From contig JAFEDJ010000021.1 in the NCBI GenBank assembly GCA_018241685.1, positions 124,001-188,000 on the forward strand: DNA of 64,000 nucleotides. Direction: 5' to 3'. The DNA comes from Pseudomonadota bacterium (GTDB taxonomy: Bacteria > Pseudomonadota > Gammaproteobacteria > Burkholderiales > Rhodocyclaceae). The notes under the pieces were generated by a model. The model saw only the letters and a program-made list of their open reading frames with translations. It was not told the origin of the DNA and did not search any database. Below are positions 1 to 12,058 of this stretch, piece after piece. A program made the translations under genes and the position numbers. The stretch's first letter is position 1; each line of letters starts with the position of its first letter.

Positions 1-1194
1 GAACCGGAGCCAATGCCGCTGGACCTGAAAGTGGTACTGGTCGGCGAGCGGCTGGTGTATTACCTGCTGTCCCAGTACGACCCTGAGTTTCCGGCCCTGT
101 TCAAGATCAATGCCGACATGGAAAGCGAGATCGGCCGCACGCCGGAGAACACCGCAACCTATGCCCGCCTGATCGCCACGCTGGCCCGCCAGGCCAAGCT
201 GCGCCCACTGTCCGCCCCAGCTGTGGCGCGCATCATCGAACATGCAGCGCGACTGGCCGGCGATGCCGAACGGCTGAGCACCCACACCCAGCCCATCGAC
301 GACCTTCTTCGCCAAGCCGACCATTTCGCAGCCAGAGCGGAGGCCGACACCATCGGCCGCGACCAGGTCGAAGCCGCCCTAGCTGCCCAGAAGTACCGCA
401 ACGAGCGCCTGCGCCTGCGCTACCGTGACGAAATGCTGCGCAACCAGCTGCTGATCGCCACCGCCGGTCAGCACACCGGCCAGATCAATGGCCTCGCGGT
501 GATCCAGCTGGGGGAAAGCACGTTCGCGCACCCGGCCCGAATCACTGCAACGGTACGGGTCGGCGACGGAGAGGTCATCGACATCGAACGGGAAGTGAAG
601 CTCGGCGGGCCGATCCACTCAAAAGGCGTACTGATCCTGTCGTCCTTCGTCGGCGCCCGCTTCGGCCTCGGCACGCCACTGTCGCTGAAAGCCAGCCTGG
701 TCTTCGAACAGTCTTACGGCGGCGTGGAGGGCGACAGCGCGTCGCTGGCCGAACTGTGTGCGTTGCTGTCTGCCATCGCCCAACTGCCTCTGCACCAATC
801 GCTGGCCGTCAGTGGGTCGGTGAACCAGTTCGGTATCGTGCAGCCGGTCGGCGGCATCAACGAAAAGATCGAAGGCTTTTTCGAGCTCTGCGCGGCCCGC
901 GGCCTGACCGGCGAACAAGGCGTATTGATCCCGAGCGCCAATGTGTGCCACCTGATGCTCGCCAGCGAGGTGGTCGATGCCGTCCGTAGCGGACGCTTCC
1001 ACATCTGGGCGATCAATAGCGTAGACGAGGCGCTGGCACTGCTCACCGGACTGCCAGCCGGCCAGGCCGACACAGATGGCAATTGGCTGGATGGTTCGGT
1101 CAATTGCCGCATCGCAGCGGGCCTGCAGGAGCTGGCCCGCCTGCGCCAGGCCTTCATCCATCCGAAAAAGGACGACAAGACCCACGACGCGTAA
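1..1194 (+). CDS. Lon-family (S16) ATP-dependent protease, C-terminal part, 5' truncated by window edge
   Basis: The frame is open from base 1, so the Met at 13 is internal and the N-terminal ATPase part lies outside the window. The visible part has the end of an AAA-type module, a helical region, and the S16 protease domain. Numbering from the Met at 13, the Ser-Lys dyad is visible: Ser242 in EGDSAS and Lys285 in GGINEKIEG. The sequence resembles the Lon-like AAA_32 (PF13654) group more than classical LonA. Such proteins are expected to be cytoplasmic, ATP-driven proteases. The gene ends just before a strong hairpin and converges on the phasin gene. Confidence 0.9.
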   Translation, partial: EPEPMPLDLKVVLVGERLVYYLLSQYDPEFPALFKINADMESEIGRTPENTATYARLIATLARQAKLRPLSAPAVARIIEHAARLAGDAERLSTHTQPIDDLLRQADHFAARAEADTIGRDQVEAALAAQKYRNERLRLRYRDEMLRNQLLIATAGQHTGQINGLAVIQLGESTFAHPARITATVRVGDGEVIDIEREVKLGGPIHSKGVLILSSFVGARFGLGTPLSLKASLVFEQSYGGVEGDSASLAELCALLSAIAQLPLHQSLAVSGSVNQFGIVQPVGGINEKIEGFFELCAARGLTGEQGVLIPSANVCHLMLASEVVDAVRSGRFHIWAINSVDEALALLTGLPAGQADTDGNWLDGSVNCRIAAGLQELARLRQAFIHPKKDDKTHDA

Positions 1195-1199
1195 ACGAC

Positions 1200-1223
1200 G
1201 AAAGGGCCCCGAAGGGCCCTTTC
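1200..1223. terminator. Hairpin terminator between convergent lon-like and phasin genes
   Basis: A 10-bp perfect stem (GAAAGGGCCC / GGGCCCTTTC) with a CGAA loop lies between the stop codons of two converging genes. The stem ends in T and A runs on both strands, so it can serve in both directions. Confidence 0.75.
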
Positions 1224-1261
1224 GCAGGACGCTATGAACGCGCGGCGCGAGCCGCGGACGA

Positions 1262-1840
1262 TCAGGCGACCTTCAGAGCGGAAGCGGCAGCCTTGGTGCC
1301 CTTGTCGACGCTCTCGACGGCAACCAGAGTGGCCTTCTCGACGCTGGCCTGGGCGGCTGCGGCAACTTGCTTGGCAGCCTTGGTGGCGCCTTCGTAAGCG
1401 CTGCTGGCGTTGGCCAGGGCGGTCTTCACGGCCTTGATGGCGGGCTCGGAGCCGGCCGGGGCGTTCTTGAAGAGGCCGTCCAGCGCGACGTCGATGTTCT
1501 TGGACAGAACAGCGGCTTCGGCTTCGACCAGCTTGGTCAGCTCTTCCTGGGTGTCGCCGCCGATGTCGGACAGGCTGCGGCCGTAGGCCACGGACTTCTC
1601 GACGGCCGGGGTGATGGCGCCCAGTTGCAGGGCAGCCAGGGCTTGCGGATCCTTGGCGGCGAGCACTGCCTTGGAGAAGGCCAGGCTGTCGTCAAAAGCA
1701 CTGCGGGCGGTGGCCAGGTTGAGGCTGGCAACGCGCTCGACGGCGGTGAAGAGGGTGGTGACGAAGCTGGTGGCGGTCTTCAGACCGGCTTCGACGTTGG
1801 CCTTGGAAGTGGCCACGAACTGTTCGGGGCTGACGGACAT
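1262..1840 (-). CDS. Phasin family protein (PHA granule-associated)
   Basis: The protein is 192 aa, Ala-rich and helical. It has the phasin_2 pattern: an N-terminal SPEQFVATSKANVE segment, then long amphipathic helices and an Ala/Lys-rich tail. Phasins coat polyhydroxyalkanoate granules and control their size. I chose the ATG at 1840 because GGAGAA lies upstream; a longer frame to 1870 starts before this site and adds unconserved residues. It is a single-gene unit with its own upstream AT-rich region. No PHA synthase gene is in the window. Confidence 0.9.
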   Translation of the reverse strand: MSVSPEQFVATSKANVEAGLKTATSFVTTLFTAVERVASLNLATARSAFDDSLAFSKAVLAAKDPQALAALQLGAITPAVEKSVAYGRSLSDIGGDTQEELTKLVEAEAAVLSKNIDVALDGLFKNAPAGSEPAIKAVKTALANASSAYEGATKAAKQVAAAAQASVEKATLVAVESVDKGTKAAASALKVA

Positions 1841-1926
1841 GGTGTTCTCCTCGAATTGGGTTGCGGTCACCGAAAGGATTTCGGTATGGCGTCATGTTGC
1901 GCCGCACAAAGAGAGAATGCAAGAGA

Positions 1927-1946
1927 TTTTGTGCAATGCAACAAAA
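1927..1946. promoter_or_regulatory. TGCA-rich near-palindrome upstream of the phasin gene
   Basis: The segment TTTTGTGCAATGCAACAAAA lies about 90 bp upstream of the phasin start. Phasin genes are commonly repressed by PhaR, which binds TGC-rich elements. That this is a PhaR site is inference from position and composition only. Confidence 0.3.
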
Positions 1947-1988
1947 ATTTCTGTTTCACGCCCTGGATACCCTGGAAAACTGCCCATG

Positions 1989-2594
1989 TCATCCCGTCGT
2001 GGAAACCTCGAAGACCTCGCCCGTAGCGAAGAACTGCCCACCGGAAACGTAATGGATGGAGCGTCGCTCGTCCGCCGAAAAATGCCAGCGCCCATCGGAG
2101 AACTCGGCCGGATCGGCCCACGCGGCCAACACCTCGCCGAGGAACAGATCGTAGGTATGCTGGATCCCCGGCTCGTCGATGACCCGGCACTCGAGCCAGG
2201 CGATACAGCCCACCGGAAGCGGCGCCGCCACGCGGCTGGCCGGAAAGGTCTCGAATTCGAGAGCGGCGAACTTGTCGCCGTCGCGGCCGCTCGACCGCCC
2301 TGCCGCCAGGGTCTGCTCGGCGATGGCGCGACATGGTACGGCCAGCACGAACTCACCGGACGCATCGACCAGCTCACGGGTCAGCGTTGCCCGGTCGAGC
2401 ACCACGGCGACCTTTGGCGGATCGAAATCGAGCGGCATGCTCCAGGACGCGGCCATGATGTTACGGCGCGTCCCATGGGCGGAAGACACCAGGACCGTGG
2501 GACCGTGGTTGAGCAGTCGATAGGCCTGGGCCAGGGGAACGGACTGGGGAACGGACAAGGCATTCATGATGCGGGACGGTGACACACTCGGCAT
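1989..2594 (-). CDS. Flavin reductase-like domain protein
   Basis: This 201-aa protein matches the flavin reductase-like FMN-binding split-barrel family (PF01613). Seen in it are the N-terminal GPTVLVSSAHGTRRNIMAAS segment, a PPKVAVVLDRATLTRELV strand typical of the flavin-binding part, and a C-terminal HTYDLFLGEVLAAW strand. It probably binds FMN and either reduces flavin or acts as a flavoprotein oxidoreductase; the substrate is unknown. The start is uncertain: a Met at 2567 is also possible and neither start has a strong ribosome binding site. It stands alone. Confidence 0.8.
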   Translation of the reverse strand: MPSVSPSRIMNALSVPQSVPLAQAYRLLNHGPTVLVSSAHGTRRNIMAASWSMPLDFDPPKVAVVLDRATLTRELVDASGEFVLAVPCRAIAEQTLAAGRSSGRDGDKFAALEFETFPASRVAAPLPVGCIAWLECRVIDEPGIQHTYDLFLGEVLAAWADPAEFSDGRWHFSADERRSIHYVSGGQFFATGEVFEVSTTG

Positions 2595-2697
2595 GCCCCG
2601 AGTTTAGCCGCTGCCGTACAGCGCGCCCGTGACCGAATAGCGACTTGGCACCAGATGACAACGGATGGCCCCCAATCCGCACCGGCGACGGTACCGG

Positions 2698-3126
2698 TCA
2701 ACGCACGAGCACATTCAGACCCGCTTTGACATCGCCCTTCATGTCGGCCTCATCCACGTATCCGACGGCACCGGGCGTGGCCCCGACTCGCCGGATCATC
2801 TCCGCCGTCGTCGGCACCTGGGATGGCGGCACCCCCTTGCCCACATAACGGCGGACGGTCCAGTAGGCTGAATAACGCTCCTCGTCCCGGTCCAGCCAGC
2901 GGGCCAGGAAGCGCCCCCGCAGGGGATGGCCCGCTACAAGATCGAGCGGCGTAACGCGCACGCCCCCAACTTCGACGATCTTTCCGGTGTAGATACGCTC
3001 GACCATCACGCTGTCCAGACGGGGCACGGAAGGATGGGCGATCACCACCACGTCGCCTGCAAACGCATGGCCGCTCACCATGTTCCCGCATAGGAACAGG
3101 ATCAGGCCGGCGCGACGGATTCCCAT
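2698..3126 (-). CDS. Small periplasmic phosphate/anion-type substrate-binding protein
   Basis: The 142-aa product has an N-terminal signal peptide (residues 1 to about 24, ending GHAFA), then a short PstS-like fold: VVVIAHPSVP, a VERIYTGK motif, and near the C-terminus GAVGYVDE. Such short PBP-like proteins are much smaller than PstS (about 320 aa) and usually have no ABC permease partner. It follows the porin-like gene by 8 bp and is the last gene of the operon led by the hybrid kinase. I infer that it delivers a ligand signal to that kinase instead of feeding a transporter. The ATG at 3126 is chosen because it gives a clean signal peptide. Confidence 0.75.
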   Translation of the reverse strand: MGIRRAGLILFLCGNMVSGHAFAGDVVVIAHPSVPRLDSVMVERIYTGKIVEVGGVRVTPLDLVAGHPLRGRFLARWLDRDEERYSAYWTVRRYVGKGVPPSQVPTTAEMIRRVGATPGAVGYVDEADMKGDVKAGLNVLVR

Positions 3127-3134
3127 GACGCGCC

Positions 3135-4411
3135 TCAAAAGGTGAAGTTGTACGACATGGACAGGACATCCACCGCGCGATGCCCGCTGTTCTCCCCGGC
3201 CGGTGCATCCAGGAAGTCCGATGCGCTGCCGGTACGGGTGTGCAACCATTCGACCTTCAGCTTCTGCTGGGGAGTCAACGTGTAGGATGTCCCCACTGCG
3301 ATGGAGCGCTGGTCAACGACGTTGAGGGAATCGACACCCGCTCGCTGGGTGGGATTGATGATCTCCGCTCCGGTGAGCGACGCGGGCAGCAGATTTCCGT
3401 TGACTTCGGCATAGAGCCGACGCGCGGCCGACGACGACAGGATTCTTGCGACATACACATAGGGCGTCCACGACCCAATCCGCCGTTGCAGTGCCGCATA
3501 GGCCGCCCATGAGTCGGTACCGAGCGTGGCACGCGTCACCCGCCGACGCACTGCCTCGCTGGTGAAGATGAAATCGTGAGGCAGTGCAAACTCGGCACTG
3601 GCGGTGAACGTATAGTTGAGCACCCGGTCGACGGTCGGCACGCCCGGACCCGGCAGGGCATCGGTGACCTGATAGTAGCCGCCGCTCGCCACCGGCACGA
3701 AGGGATAGGTCGCCGGAATCGGGCCATCGGAGCGCTTCACATCGCCGCGATGAACGCTCAGGCGCAGCCGGTTATCCCCATCCCGCACCGTCAGCAGCGC
3801 GCCGGTCAGCCACATGTCGATATGTTCGAACCATGCCCCGCGTGGGCGGGATCCAGGCACCGCATCACGGCGGAAGAAGCGCCAGTAGGAGTCTGCAGAG
3901 CCCACGTAGCCCTCCAGGCTCACCTCCCTGTCCTCATCCAGCCAGTTACGCGCCACCGCCAGGCCGGTCACGTCGGCGGTGGGGGCCAGCGAATAGACCT
4001 CGACCGGCAGACGGGCGAAATTGAAGGTCGTCCCCACGTCCAGGGTTTCGGAGAAACGCAGCAGCGGCAAGCGCAGCTTGCCGGCCCGCAGCAACCAGTC
4101 GTTGTCCGGCCTCCAGGAGACAAAGGCCCAGGGCAGGGTCAGATCCCATTGCCGGTCGCAGTCCGGCGCGGGCGCCAGCGCTGCCTGCACGGTGGCGCTC
4201 CACTCCGGCGTCAGGCTGGCGTCGAGTTGTACGCCGAGGCGCGAATCCCGCTGCAGGGTCCCGCTGCTATCGATGAACCGCTGGTAGCGATAGGAACGGT
4301 TGGACTGGGCATACCCCAGCGTACCGAAGCCCGACAGGCTGATCTCCTGAGTCGCAGCCAGCGACGGCGCCAGGAGAGCTGTGCATCCGACGAGAATCGG
4401 CAACAGGTGTT

Positions 4412-4415
<4 letters not shown>
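3135..4415 (-). CDS. Outer-membrane porin-like beta-barrel protein
   Basis: The protein is 426 aa with a signal peptide (about 21 residues, ending SLAATQ). It has alternating polar and aromatic strands throughout and ends in SMSYNFTF, a C-terminal Phe typical of outer-membrane barrels. FGTLGYAQSN near the N-terminus resembles porin first strands. Its start codon overlaps the stop of the upstream hybrid kinase (ATGA), so the two are translationally coupled. The transported solute is not recognisable. The context suggests it admits the ligand monitored by the kinase and the downstream binding protein. Confidence 0.75.
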
Positions 4416-7405
<2,990 letters not shown>

Positions 7406-7434
7406 GCACGGGCGAAAACGGATGACGATCCGGA

Positions 7435-8115
7435 TTATGCCGTACGCAACCGCCGGCGGGAGTATGCGGCGTCACTGAGAAGATCGAGAACGCAATAGAA
7501 GGCACCCGCAGCCAGCGGCGGGTTGGCCACCGGCCAGCCCAGGCCTGGAGCAAAGGCCTGCCAGCTCCAGCAGCCCAGCCAGGTTCCCCACAGCTCCATC
7601 AGCAAGGACAGGAGGAACATCGTCACGTACAAGTCCGGCGCTGGCCCGCGTCGTACGCACAACAGGAACAGCAGCACCAGCGGCGGCCCCAGCCAGTCGA
7701 GGCCGGCCAACGCCAGCGCCGAGACGGCCGCCACGGCCAATCGCGGCCCCCATACCAGCAGCCAGGCCGGCAGCCGTGCCGCCAGGAAAAGGCCCAGCCA
7801 GTACAGCAGCACATGGCCGGGCGGCACGAACAGCGGCAGGTTGCCGAGGCGGTAGTCGTACAGCCCCCACCACAGGGACAGCACCAGCTCCCCGGCCGTG
7901 GCAATGCCGAGACAGGCGAGCAGGCGCGGCCGCAGTTCCTGCTCGCGCCACAGCAACCAGCCGAACAGCCCCCAAACCCACAGACTGACCAGTGGCTGGC
8001 CCCAGGCGCCGGCCCGGCTGTCGGCCAGCAGGCCGCCGACGATGGTGACAACGATCAGCCAGGCCAGGCGCGGTGCGGACAACATTCCGGAAACCCCGCA
8101 CCTGACCGACGACAT
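7435..8115 (-). CDS. Multi-pass inner-membrane protein of unknown function
   Basis: The 226-aa protein contains about seven hydrophobic stretches, for example WLIVVTIVGGLLA, PLFVPPGHVLLYWLGLFLAA and LYVTMFLLSLLMELWGTW. I do not recognise the family. The chosen ATG at 8115 lies 4 bp after the stop of the ABC-F gene, which suggests co-transcription; an internal Met at 8085 is also possible. The sequence is Leu/Trp-rich, with no catalytic motif that I can name. Confidence 0.6.
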   Translation of the reverse strand: MSSVRCGVSGMLSAPRLAWLIVVTIVGGLLADSRAGAWGQPLVSLWVWGLFGWLLWREQELRPRLLACLGIATAGELVLSLWWGLYDYRLGNLPLFVPPGHVLLYWLGLFLAARLPAWLLVWGPRLAVAAVSALALAGLDWLGPPLVLLFLLCVRRGPAPDLYVTMFLLSLLMELWGTWLGCWSWQAFAPGLGWPVANPPLAAGAFYCVLDLLSDAAYSRRRLRTA

Positions 8116-8119
8116 AGGC

Positions 8120-9751
8120 TTACTCGATACCCTGGCTGGCCAGGTATTCCTCGTAGGTGCCGCGGTAATCGATGATTTCACCCGGCCCACGGATCTCGAG
8201 GATACGGGTGGCGATGGACGACACGAAGGCCCGGTCGTGGGACACGAAGAACAACGTGCCGCCGAAATCCGCGATGCCCGAGTTGAGGGACTCGATGGAC
8301 TCCATGTCCATGTGGTTGGTCGGCTCGTCGAGGAGCAGCACGTTCTTGCGCTGCAGCATCAGCTTGCCGAACAACATGCGGCCCTGCTCGCCGCCGGAGA
8401 TCACCTTGACCGACTTCTTCACGTCGTCACCCTTGAACAGCAGACGACCCAGCGTGCCGCGGATCAGGGTCTCGGCATCGTCGCCCTCGTAGCCGCCCTC
8501 GCGCACGTAGCCGCTGATCCAGTCGGTGAGGTTCTCGCCGCTGGCAAAGTCATCGGCGTGGTCCTGGGCGTAGTAACCGAGCTTGGCCTTCTCGGCCCAC
8601 TTGATGGTGCCGAACTGGGGCGTCAGACCGTGCAGCTCGGGGCCGACCAGCAGCTTCAGCAGCGTCGTCTTGCCGATGCCGTTCTCGCCGATGATGGCGA
8701 TGCGGTCGTTGGCGTCGGCGGTGAAGGTGAAGTTCTTGATGATCGGCTTGGCCGGATCGTAGCCGAAGGTGAGGTTCTCGATCTCGACGGCCTGGCGATG
8801 CAGCTTCTCCTTCTCGTCGTAGTCGAAGCGGATCCACGGATACTGGCGGCTGGACGGCTTGAATTCGTCGATCTTGATCTTCTCGATCTGCTTGGCGCGG
8901 CTGGTCGCCTGGCGGGCCTTGGACTTGTTGGCCGAGAAGCGGCGCACGAACTCCTGCAGCTCCTGGACCTTCTCCTTGGCCTTCTGGTTGGCCGCCGACT
9001 GGCGCTCGCGGGCCTGCGTGGAGGCCTCGATGTAGTCGTCCCACGTGCCGGGCCAGACCTGGATGCGGCCGTAGTCGAGGTCGGCCATGTGCGTACATAC
9101 CTGGTTCAGGAAGTGCCGGTCGTGGGAGATGATGATCATCGTGGAGTTGCGCTCGTTGAGCACGTTCTCCAGCCAGCGGATGGTGTTGATGTCGAGGTTG
9201 TTGGTCGGTTCGTCGAGCAGCAGGATATCCGGGTTGGCGAACAGGGCCTGGGCCAGCAGCACCCGCAGCTTCCAGCCGGGGGCGACTTCGCGCATCGGGC
9301 CATTGTGCTGCTCGGTGGGGATGCCGACGCCGTGCAGCAGCTCGCCGGCACGGGCCTCGGCGGTGTAGCCGTCGTACTCGGCGAAGTGGCCCTCCAGCTC
9401 GGCCGCCTTCATGTAGTCCTCTTCGGTGGCTTCCGGGTTGGCGTAGATCGCGTCCTTCTCCTGCATGCAGGCCCACATCTCGGCATGGCCCATCATCACC
9501 ACGTCGATCACGCGCACATCTTCGTAGGCGAACTGGTCCTGCTTCAGGAAGGCCATGCGTTCACCGCTGTCGATGGCGACGTTGCCGGCGGTCGGCTCGA
9601 GCACGCCGGCAAGGATCTTCATGAAGGTGGACTTGCCGGCCCCGTTGGCGCCGATCAGGCCGTAGCGGTTGCCGTCACCGAACTTGACGGAGACGTTCTC
9701 GAACAGGGGCTTGGCCCCGAATTGCATCGTGATGTTATTGGCAATGAGCAC
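8120..9751 (-). CDS. ybiT: ABC-F family ATPase (YbiT-like)
   Basis: The protein is 543 aa with two ABC ATPase domains and no membrane segment. Walker A1 is GANGAGKST and Walker A2 is GENGIGKTT. Walker B sequences are [11 protein letters not shown] and [11 protein letters not shown], and signatures are seen in both halves. Between them is the charged helical linker typical of ABC-F proteins. ABC-F proteins act on ribosomes. YbiT is the closest E. coli member by the start [13 protein letters not shown] use the GTG at 9751, preceded by AAGGAA, because the family begins there; the upstream extension to 9841 is not conserved-looking. Confidence 0.92.
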   Translation of the reverse strand: MLIANNITMQFGAKPLFENVSVKFGDGNRYGLIGANGAGKSTFMKILAGVLEPTAGNVAIDSGERMAFLKQDQFAYEDVRVIDVVMMGHAEMWACMQEKDAIYANPEATEEDYMKAAELEGHFAEYDGYTAEARAGELLHGVGIPTEQHNGPMREVAPGWKLRVLLAQALFANPDILLLDEPTNNLDINTIRWLENVLNERNSTMIIISHDRHFLNQVCTHMADLDYGRIQVWPGTWDDYIEASTQARERQSAANQKAKEKVQELQEFVRRFSANKSKARQATSRAKQIEKIKIDEFKPSSRQYPWIRFDYDEKEKLHRQAVEIENLTFGYDPAKPIIKNFTFTADANDRIAIIGENGIGKTTLLKLLVGPELHGLTPQFGTIKWAEKAKLGYYAQDHADDFASGENLTDWISGYVREGGYEGDDAETLIRGTLGRLLFKGDDVKKSVKVISGGEQGRMLFGKLMLQRKNVLLLDEPTNHMDMESIESLNSGIADFGGTLFFVSHDRAFVSSIATRILEIRGPGEIIDYRGTYEEYLASQGIE

Positions 9752-9800
9752 GGCAGGTATTCCTTGGGTCCGCCGAGGGAGCGGCGCGACAGCAAAACGG

Positions 9801-9829
9801 AAAAGGAAAACGCCGGCCAGCGGCCGGCG
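9801..9829 (-). terminator. Intrinsic terminator downstream of the PilZ gene
   Basis: Read on the minus strand, an 8-bp perfect stem (CGCCGGCC / GGCCGGCG, loop GCT) is followed by TTTTCCTTTT. It sits between the PilZ gene and the ABC-F gene. Confidence 0.75.
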
Positions 9830-9888
9830 AAGCTGTTGCAAATTTTACCGATGTTTCAAGCACCTGGGCAAATATCTCGCCCCAGCGC

Positions 9889-10311
9889 TCAGACCAACGA
9901 GGGACCGGCTACGATGGCCGCGGCCTCCTGCTCGGAAATACGCACAGAAGCGGAGGCGATCACGTGCACGGTCAGCCAGTCATGCAGCCGCAGGGCGCCA
10001 TCCTCCTCGAAAGACGTGAAACGGCAGCCCAGTTGCCCACCCTCCGGGCCGGCGAGGAAATTCATCGTCGCAGCCTCTCCGCGGATCTGATCGGGGATGC
10101 CATCCAGATGCAGCACGAAGGGAAAGCTGCGTGGCTCCGCCGGCGGCACACTTGCCGGCACACCGAAGCCTTCCAGGGACAGGTCGTTCAGCGGCAGCCG
10201 GAGCCCATCGATCGACACCCAGAAACAGGTGCTGCCCCAGCGCCGCGCTACGAAACGCTGGCGCTTACGGCGCTCCGCATGTTGCCCTGCGTCCAATCCA
10301 TCCTCCGCCAT
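9889..10311 (-). CDS. PilZ-domain protein (c-di-GMP receptor)
   Basis: The 140-aa protein carries the PilZ c-di-GMP-binding signature: an Arg-rich RRKRQRF stretch (about residues 14-20) and LNDLSLEGFG (about 40-50), matching RxxxR and D/NxSxxG. It ends with a variable tail. It is a single-domain protein that probably couples c-di-GMP level to motility or a surface process. The window also encodes a GGDEF/EAL protein. It is transcribed divergently from the riboswitch-controlled exporter. Confidence 0.85.
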   Translation of the reverse strand: MAEDGLDAGQHAERRKRQRFVARRWGSTCFWVSIDGLRLPLNDLSLEGFGVPASVPPAEPRSFPFVLHLDGIPDQIRGEAATMNFLAGPEGGQLGCRFTSFEEDGALRLHDWLTVHVIASASVRISEQEAAAIVAGPSLV

Positions 10312-10487
10312 CGCCTCAACCTTTCCGTTCTCGCCATCCAGGCCTCGATTCTATCCCCATCCCATAGCTTCATCCCATTGCCGTTTGAAAGCGGCATAGC
10401 CACGGCCAACCACGGCCCGGGCCCGGCTGCGCCGGCCCGTCCGGTGCGGATGGACAGGCGCAGCTGGCTCGCGTAGCATCGCGGCCG

Positions 10488-10620
10488 TCATTGGGGAGTA
10501 GCCTCCTTTCTCTCGAAAGGGCCTGCGTCAACATACTTGGCTTCGCGGCCATGGCGCAGGCGGTCCCGAACTTGGCAAGACCTTTGACCACCCGCCTCCG
10601 GATTTGGCCGGAGAGGCGCG
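10488..10620 (+). promoter_or_regulatory. Mn2+-sensing yybP-ykoY riboswitch
   Basis: The RNA starts with TTGGGGAGTAGCC (10491-10503), continues with the conserved GTCAACATAC (about 10527-10536) and the AAGACCTTTGACC segment (about 10578-10590). These are the hallmark parts of yybP-ykoY aptamers, which bind Mn2+. A hairpin follows at 10593-10618 (CGCCTCCGG / CCGGAGAGGCG) and may form the expression platform by masking the region before the start codon. It sits in front of a Gdt1-type exporter gene, a classical target. Confidence 0.88.
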
Positions 10621-10657
10621 TGTGGTCATTCGTCTGTATCCGGCCAAGGGATTTCAC

Positions 10658-11233
10658 ATGGAAGCTTTCCTCGTCTCCACGGGCATCGTCGCCCTCGCCG
10701 AAATCGGCGACAAGACCCAGTTGCTGGCCTTCATCCTGGCCGCCAAATTCCGCAAGCCGGTGCCGATCATCATCGGCATCCTCATCGCCACGCTGGTCAA
10801 TCACGGCTTCGCCGGCGCCGTCGGCACCTGGGTCACGACCCTGCTCGGCCCGACCACGCTGCGCTGGGTGCTCGGTGTGTCCTTCATCGCGATGGCGATC
10901 TGGACCCTGATCCCCGACAAGTTCGACGAAGACGACGCCAAGCTGGCCCACTTCGGCGTTTTCGGCACCACGCTGGTAGCCTTCTTCCTCGCCGAGATGG
11001 GCGACAAGACCCAGGTGGCAACCATCGCGCTGGCCGCCCAATACCAGAACCTGGCCGTCGTCGTCGCCGGCACCACCCTCGGCATGATGATCGCCAACGT
11101 ACCGGCAGTATTGCTGGGCGACCGCATCGCCCATGCGATCCCGGTGCGCCTGGTGCATGGCATCGCCGCGGCGATCTTCGCCGTGCTCGGCGTCGCCACG
11201 CTGCTCGGCGCCGGCGAGAGCCTGGGTTTCTGA
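10658..11233 (+). CDS. TMEM165/Gdt1 (UPF0016) family cation exporter, probable Mn2+ exporter
   Basis: The 191-aa inner-membrane protein has two copies of the family motif: ALAEIGDKTQLLAF (about residue 12) and FLAEMGDKTQVATI (about 120), each E-x-G-D-K-T-Q. This is the signature of UPF0016/Gdt1 proteins, which move Mn2+ and Ca2+. The yybP-ykoY riboswitch directly upstream strongly supports Mn2+ efflux (MneA-like role). The ATG at 10658 is chosen because the motif-bearing first helix starts right there; an upstream extension would run into the riboswitch. Confidence 0.9.
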   Translation: MEAFLVSTGIVALAEIGDKTQLLAFILAAKFRKPVPIIIGILIATLVNHGFAGAVGTWVTTLLGPTTLRWVLGVSFIAMAIWTLIPDKFDEDDAKLAHFGVFGTTLVAFFLAEMGDKTQVATIALAAQYQNLAVVVAGTTLGMMIANVPAVLLGDRIAHAIPVRLVHGIAAAIFAVLGVATLLGAGESLGF

Positions 11234-11314
11234 ACCCGGCTGCCGGCGTAACACGGCGCCCCTACCCTTCTCCCCCGGCGGGCCGCAACCCGCCGGCCCT
11301 TTGGAGACGACCGC

Positions 11315-12037
11315 ATGACCCTGCAAGCGATCGAGAACATCAACCTCGTATCCCTCCTCGACACCCTGCTGAGCCTGGTGACGGCCTTCGTGCTCGGCGG
11401 CCTGATCGGTTACGAGCGCCAGTACCGACAGCGTACCGCCGGGCTGCGTACCAATGTGCTGGTGGCGGTGGGGGCGGCGATCTTCGTGGACATGGCCAAC
11501 CACCTGGGCGGCCACGAAGGCGCCGAACACGTGGTGGCCTACGTGGTGTCGGGCATCGGCTTTCTCGGCGCCGGGGTGATCATGCGCGAGGAGGGCAACG
11601 TGCGCGGCCTCAACACCGCCGCAACGCTGTGGGGCTCGGCCGCGGTCGGCGCCTGCGCCGGCGCCGACCTGCTGCCCGAGGCCGCCCTCGGGGCGCTGTT
11701 CGTACTGGCCACCAACACGCTGCTGCGGCCGGTGGTGGACCGCATAAACCGCGAACCGATCGACACCCTGGCGGTGGAGGTCACCAACACCGTCTACGTG
11801 ATCGCCCCGCGCGAACGCCAGAAGGAAGCCCTGCGCCTGCTCGAAGCGGCGCTGGAGGCCGCCGAGCACACGGCCCGCGACCTGGTCGTACATGCCTTCG
11901 GCGACGATGCGGTGGAGATCGAGGCGGTGCTGATGGCCACCGCCGTAGACGGCGACGAACTGGACCGGCTGACCCGCCGGCTCGCCGAACAACCCGGCAT
12001 CAGCCAGGCCTTCTGGAGCCCCAGCACCACCGAATAG
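11315..12037 (+). CDS. MgtC/SapB family membrane protein
   Basis: The protein is 240 aa. The N-terminal half has four or five TM helices with MgtC/SapB motifs [21 protein letters not shown] and [24 protein letters not shown]. The C-terminal half is a soluble ACT-like domain. MgtC proteins are linked to Mg2+ limitation and control of the F-ATPase in pathogens; the role in environmental bacteria is less clear. It lies 81 bp after the exporter gene on the same strand, so metal homeostasis is a common theme. GGAGA precedes the start. Confidence 0.88.
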   Translation: MTLQAIENINLVSLLDTLLSLVTAFVLGGLIGYERQYRQRTAGLRTNVLVAVGAAIFVDMANHLGGHEGAEHVVAYVVSGIGFLGAGVIMREEGNVRGLNTAATLWGSAAVGACAGADLLPEAALGALFVLATNTLLRPVVDRINREPIDTLAVEVTNTVYVIAPRERQKEALRLLEAALEAAEHTARDLVVHAFGDDAVEIEAVLMATAVDGDELDRLTRRLAEQPGISQAFWSPSTTE

Positions 12038-12058
12038 GCGCCACGACCTGCCCTTCCC

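Noticed and set aside
7898..10090. A 730-codon frame opposite the ABC-F gene
   Set aside because: The Val/Leu/Asp-rich translation mirrors the antisense strand of a well-supported ATPase; no motif.
10370..11992. A 540-codon minus-strand frame over the exporter and mgtC
   Set aside because: It overlaps two plus-strand genes with clear family motifs and covers the riboswitch; the translation is a His/Gly/Gln-rich shadow.
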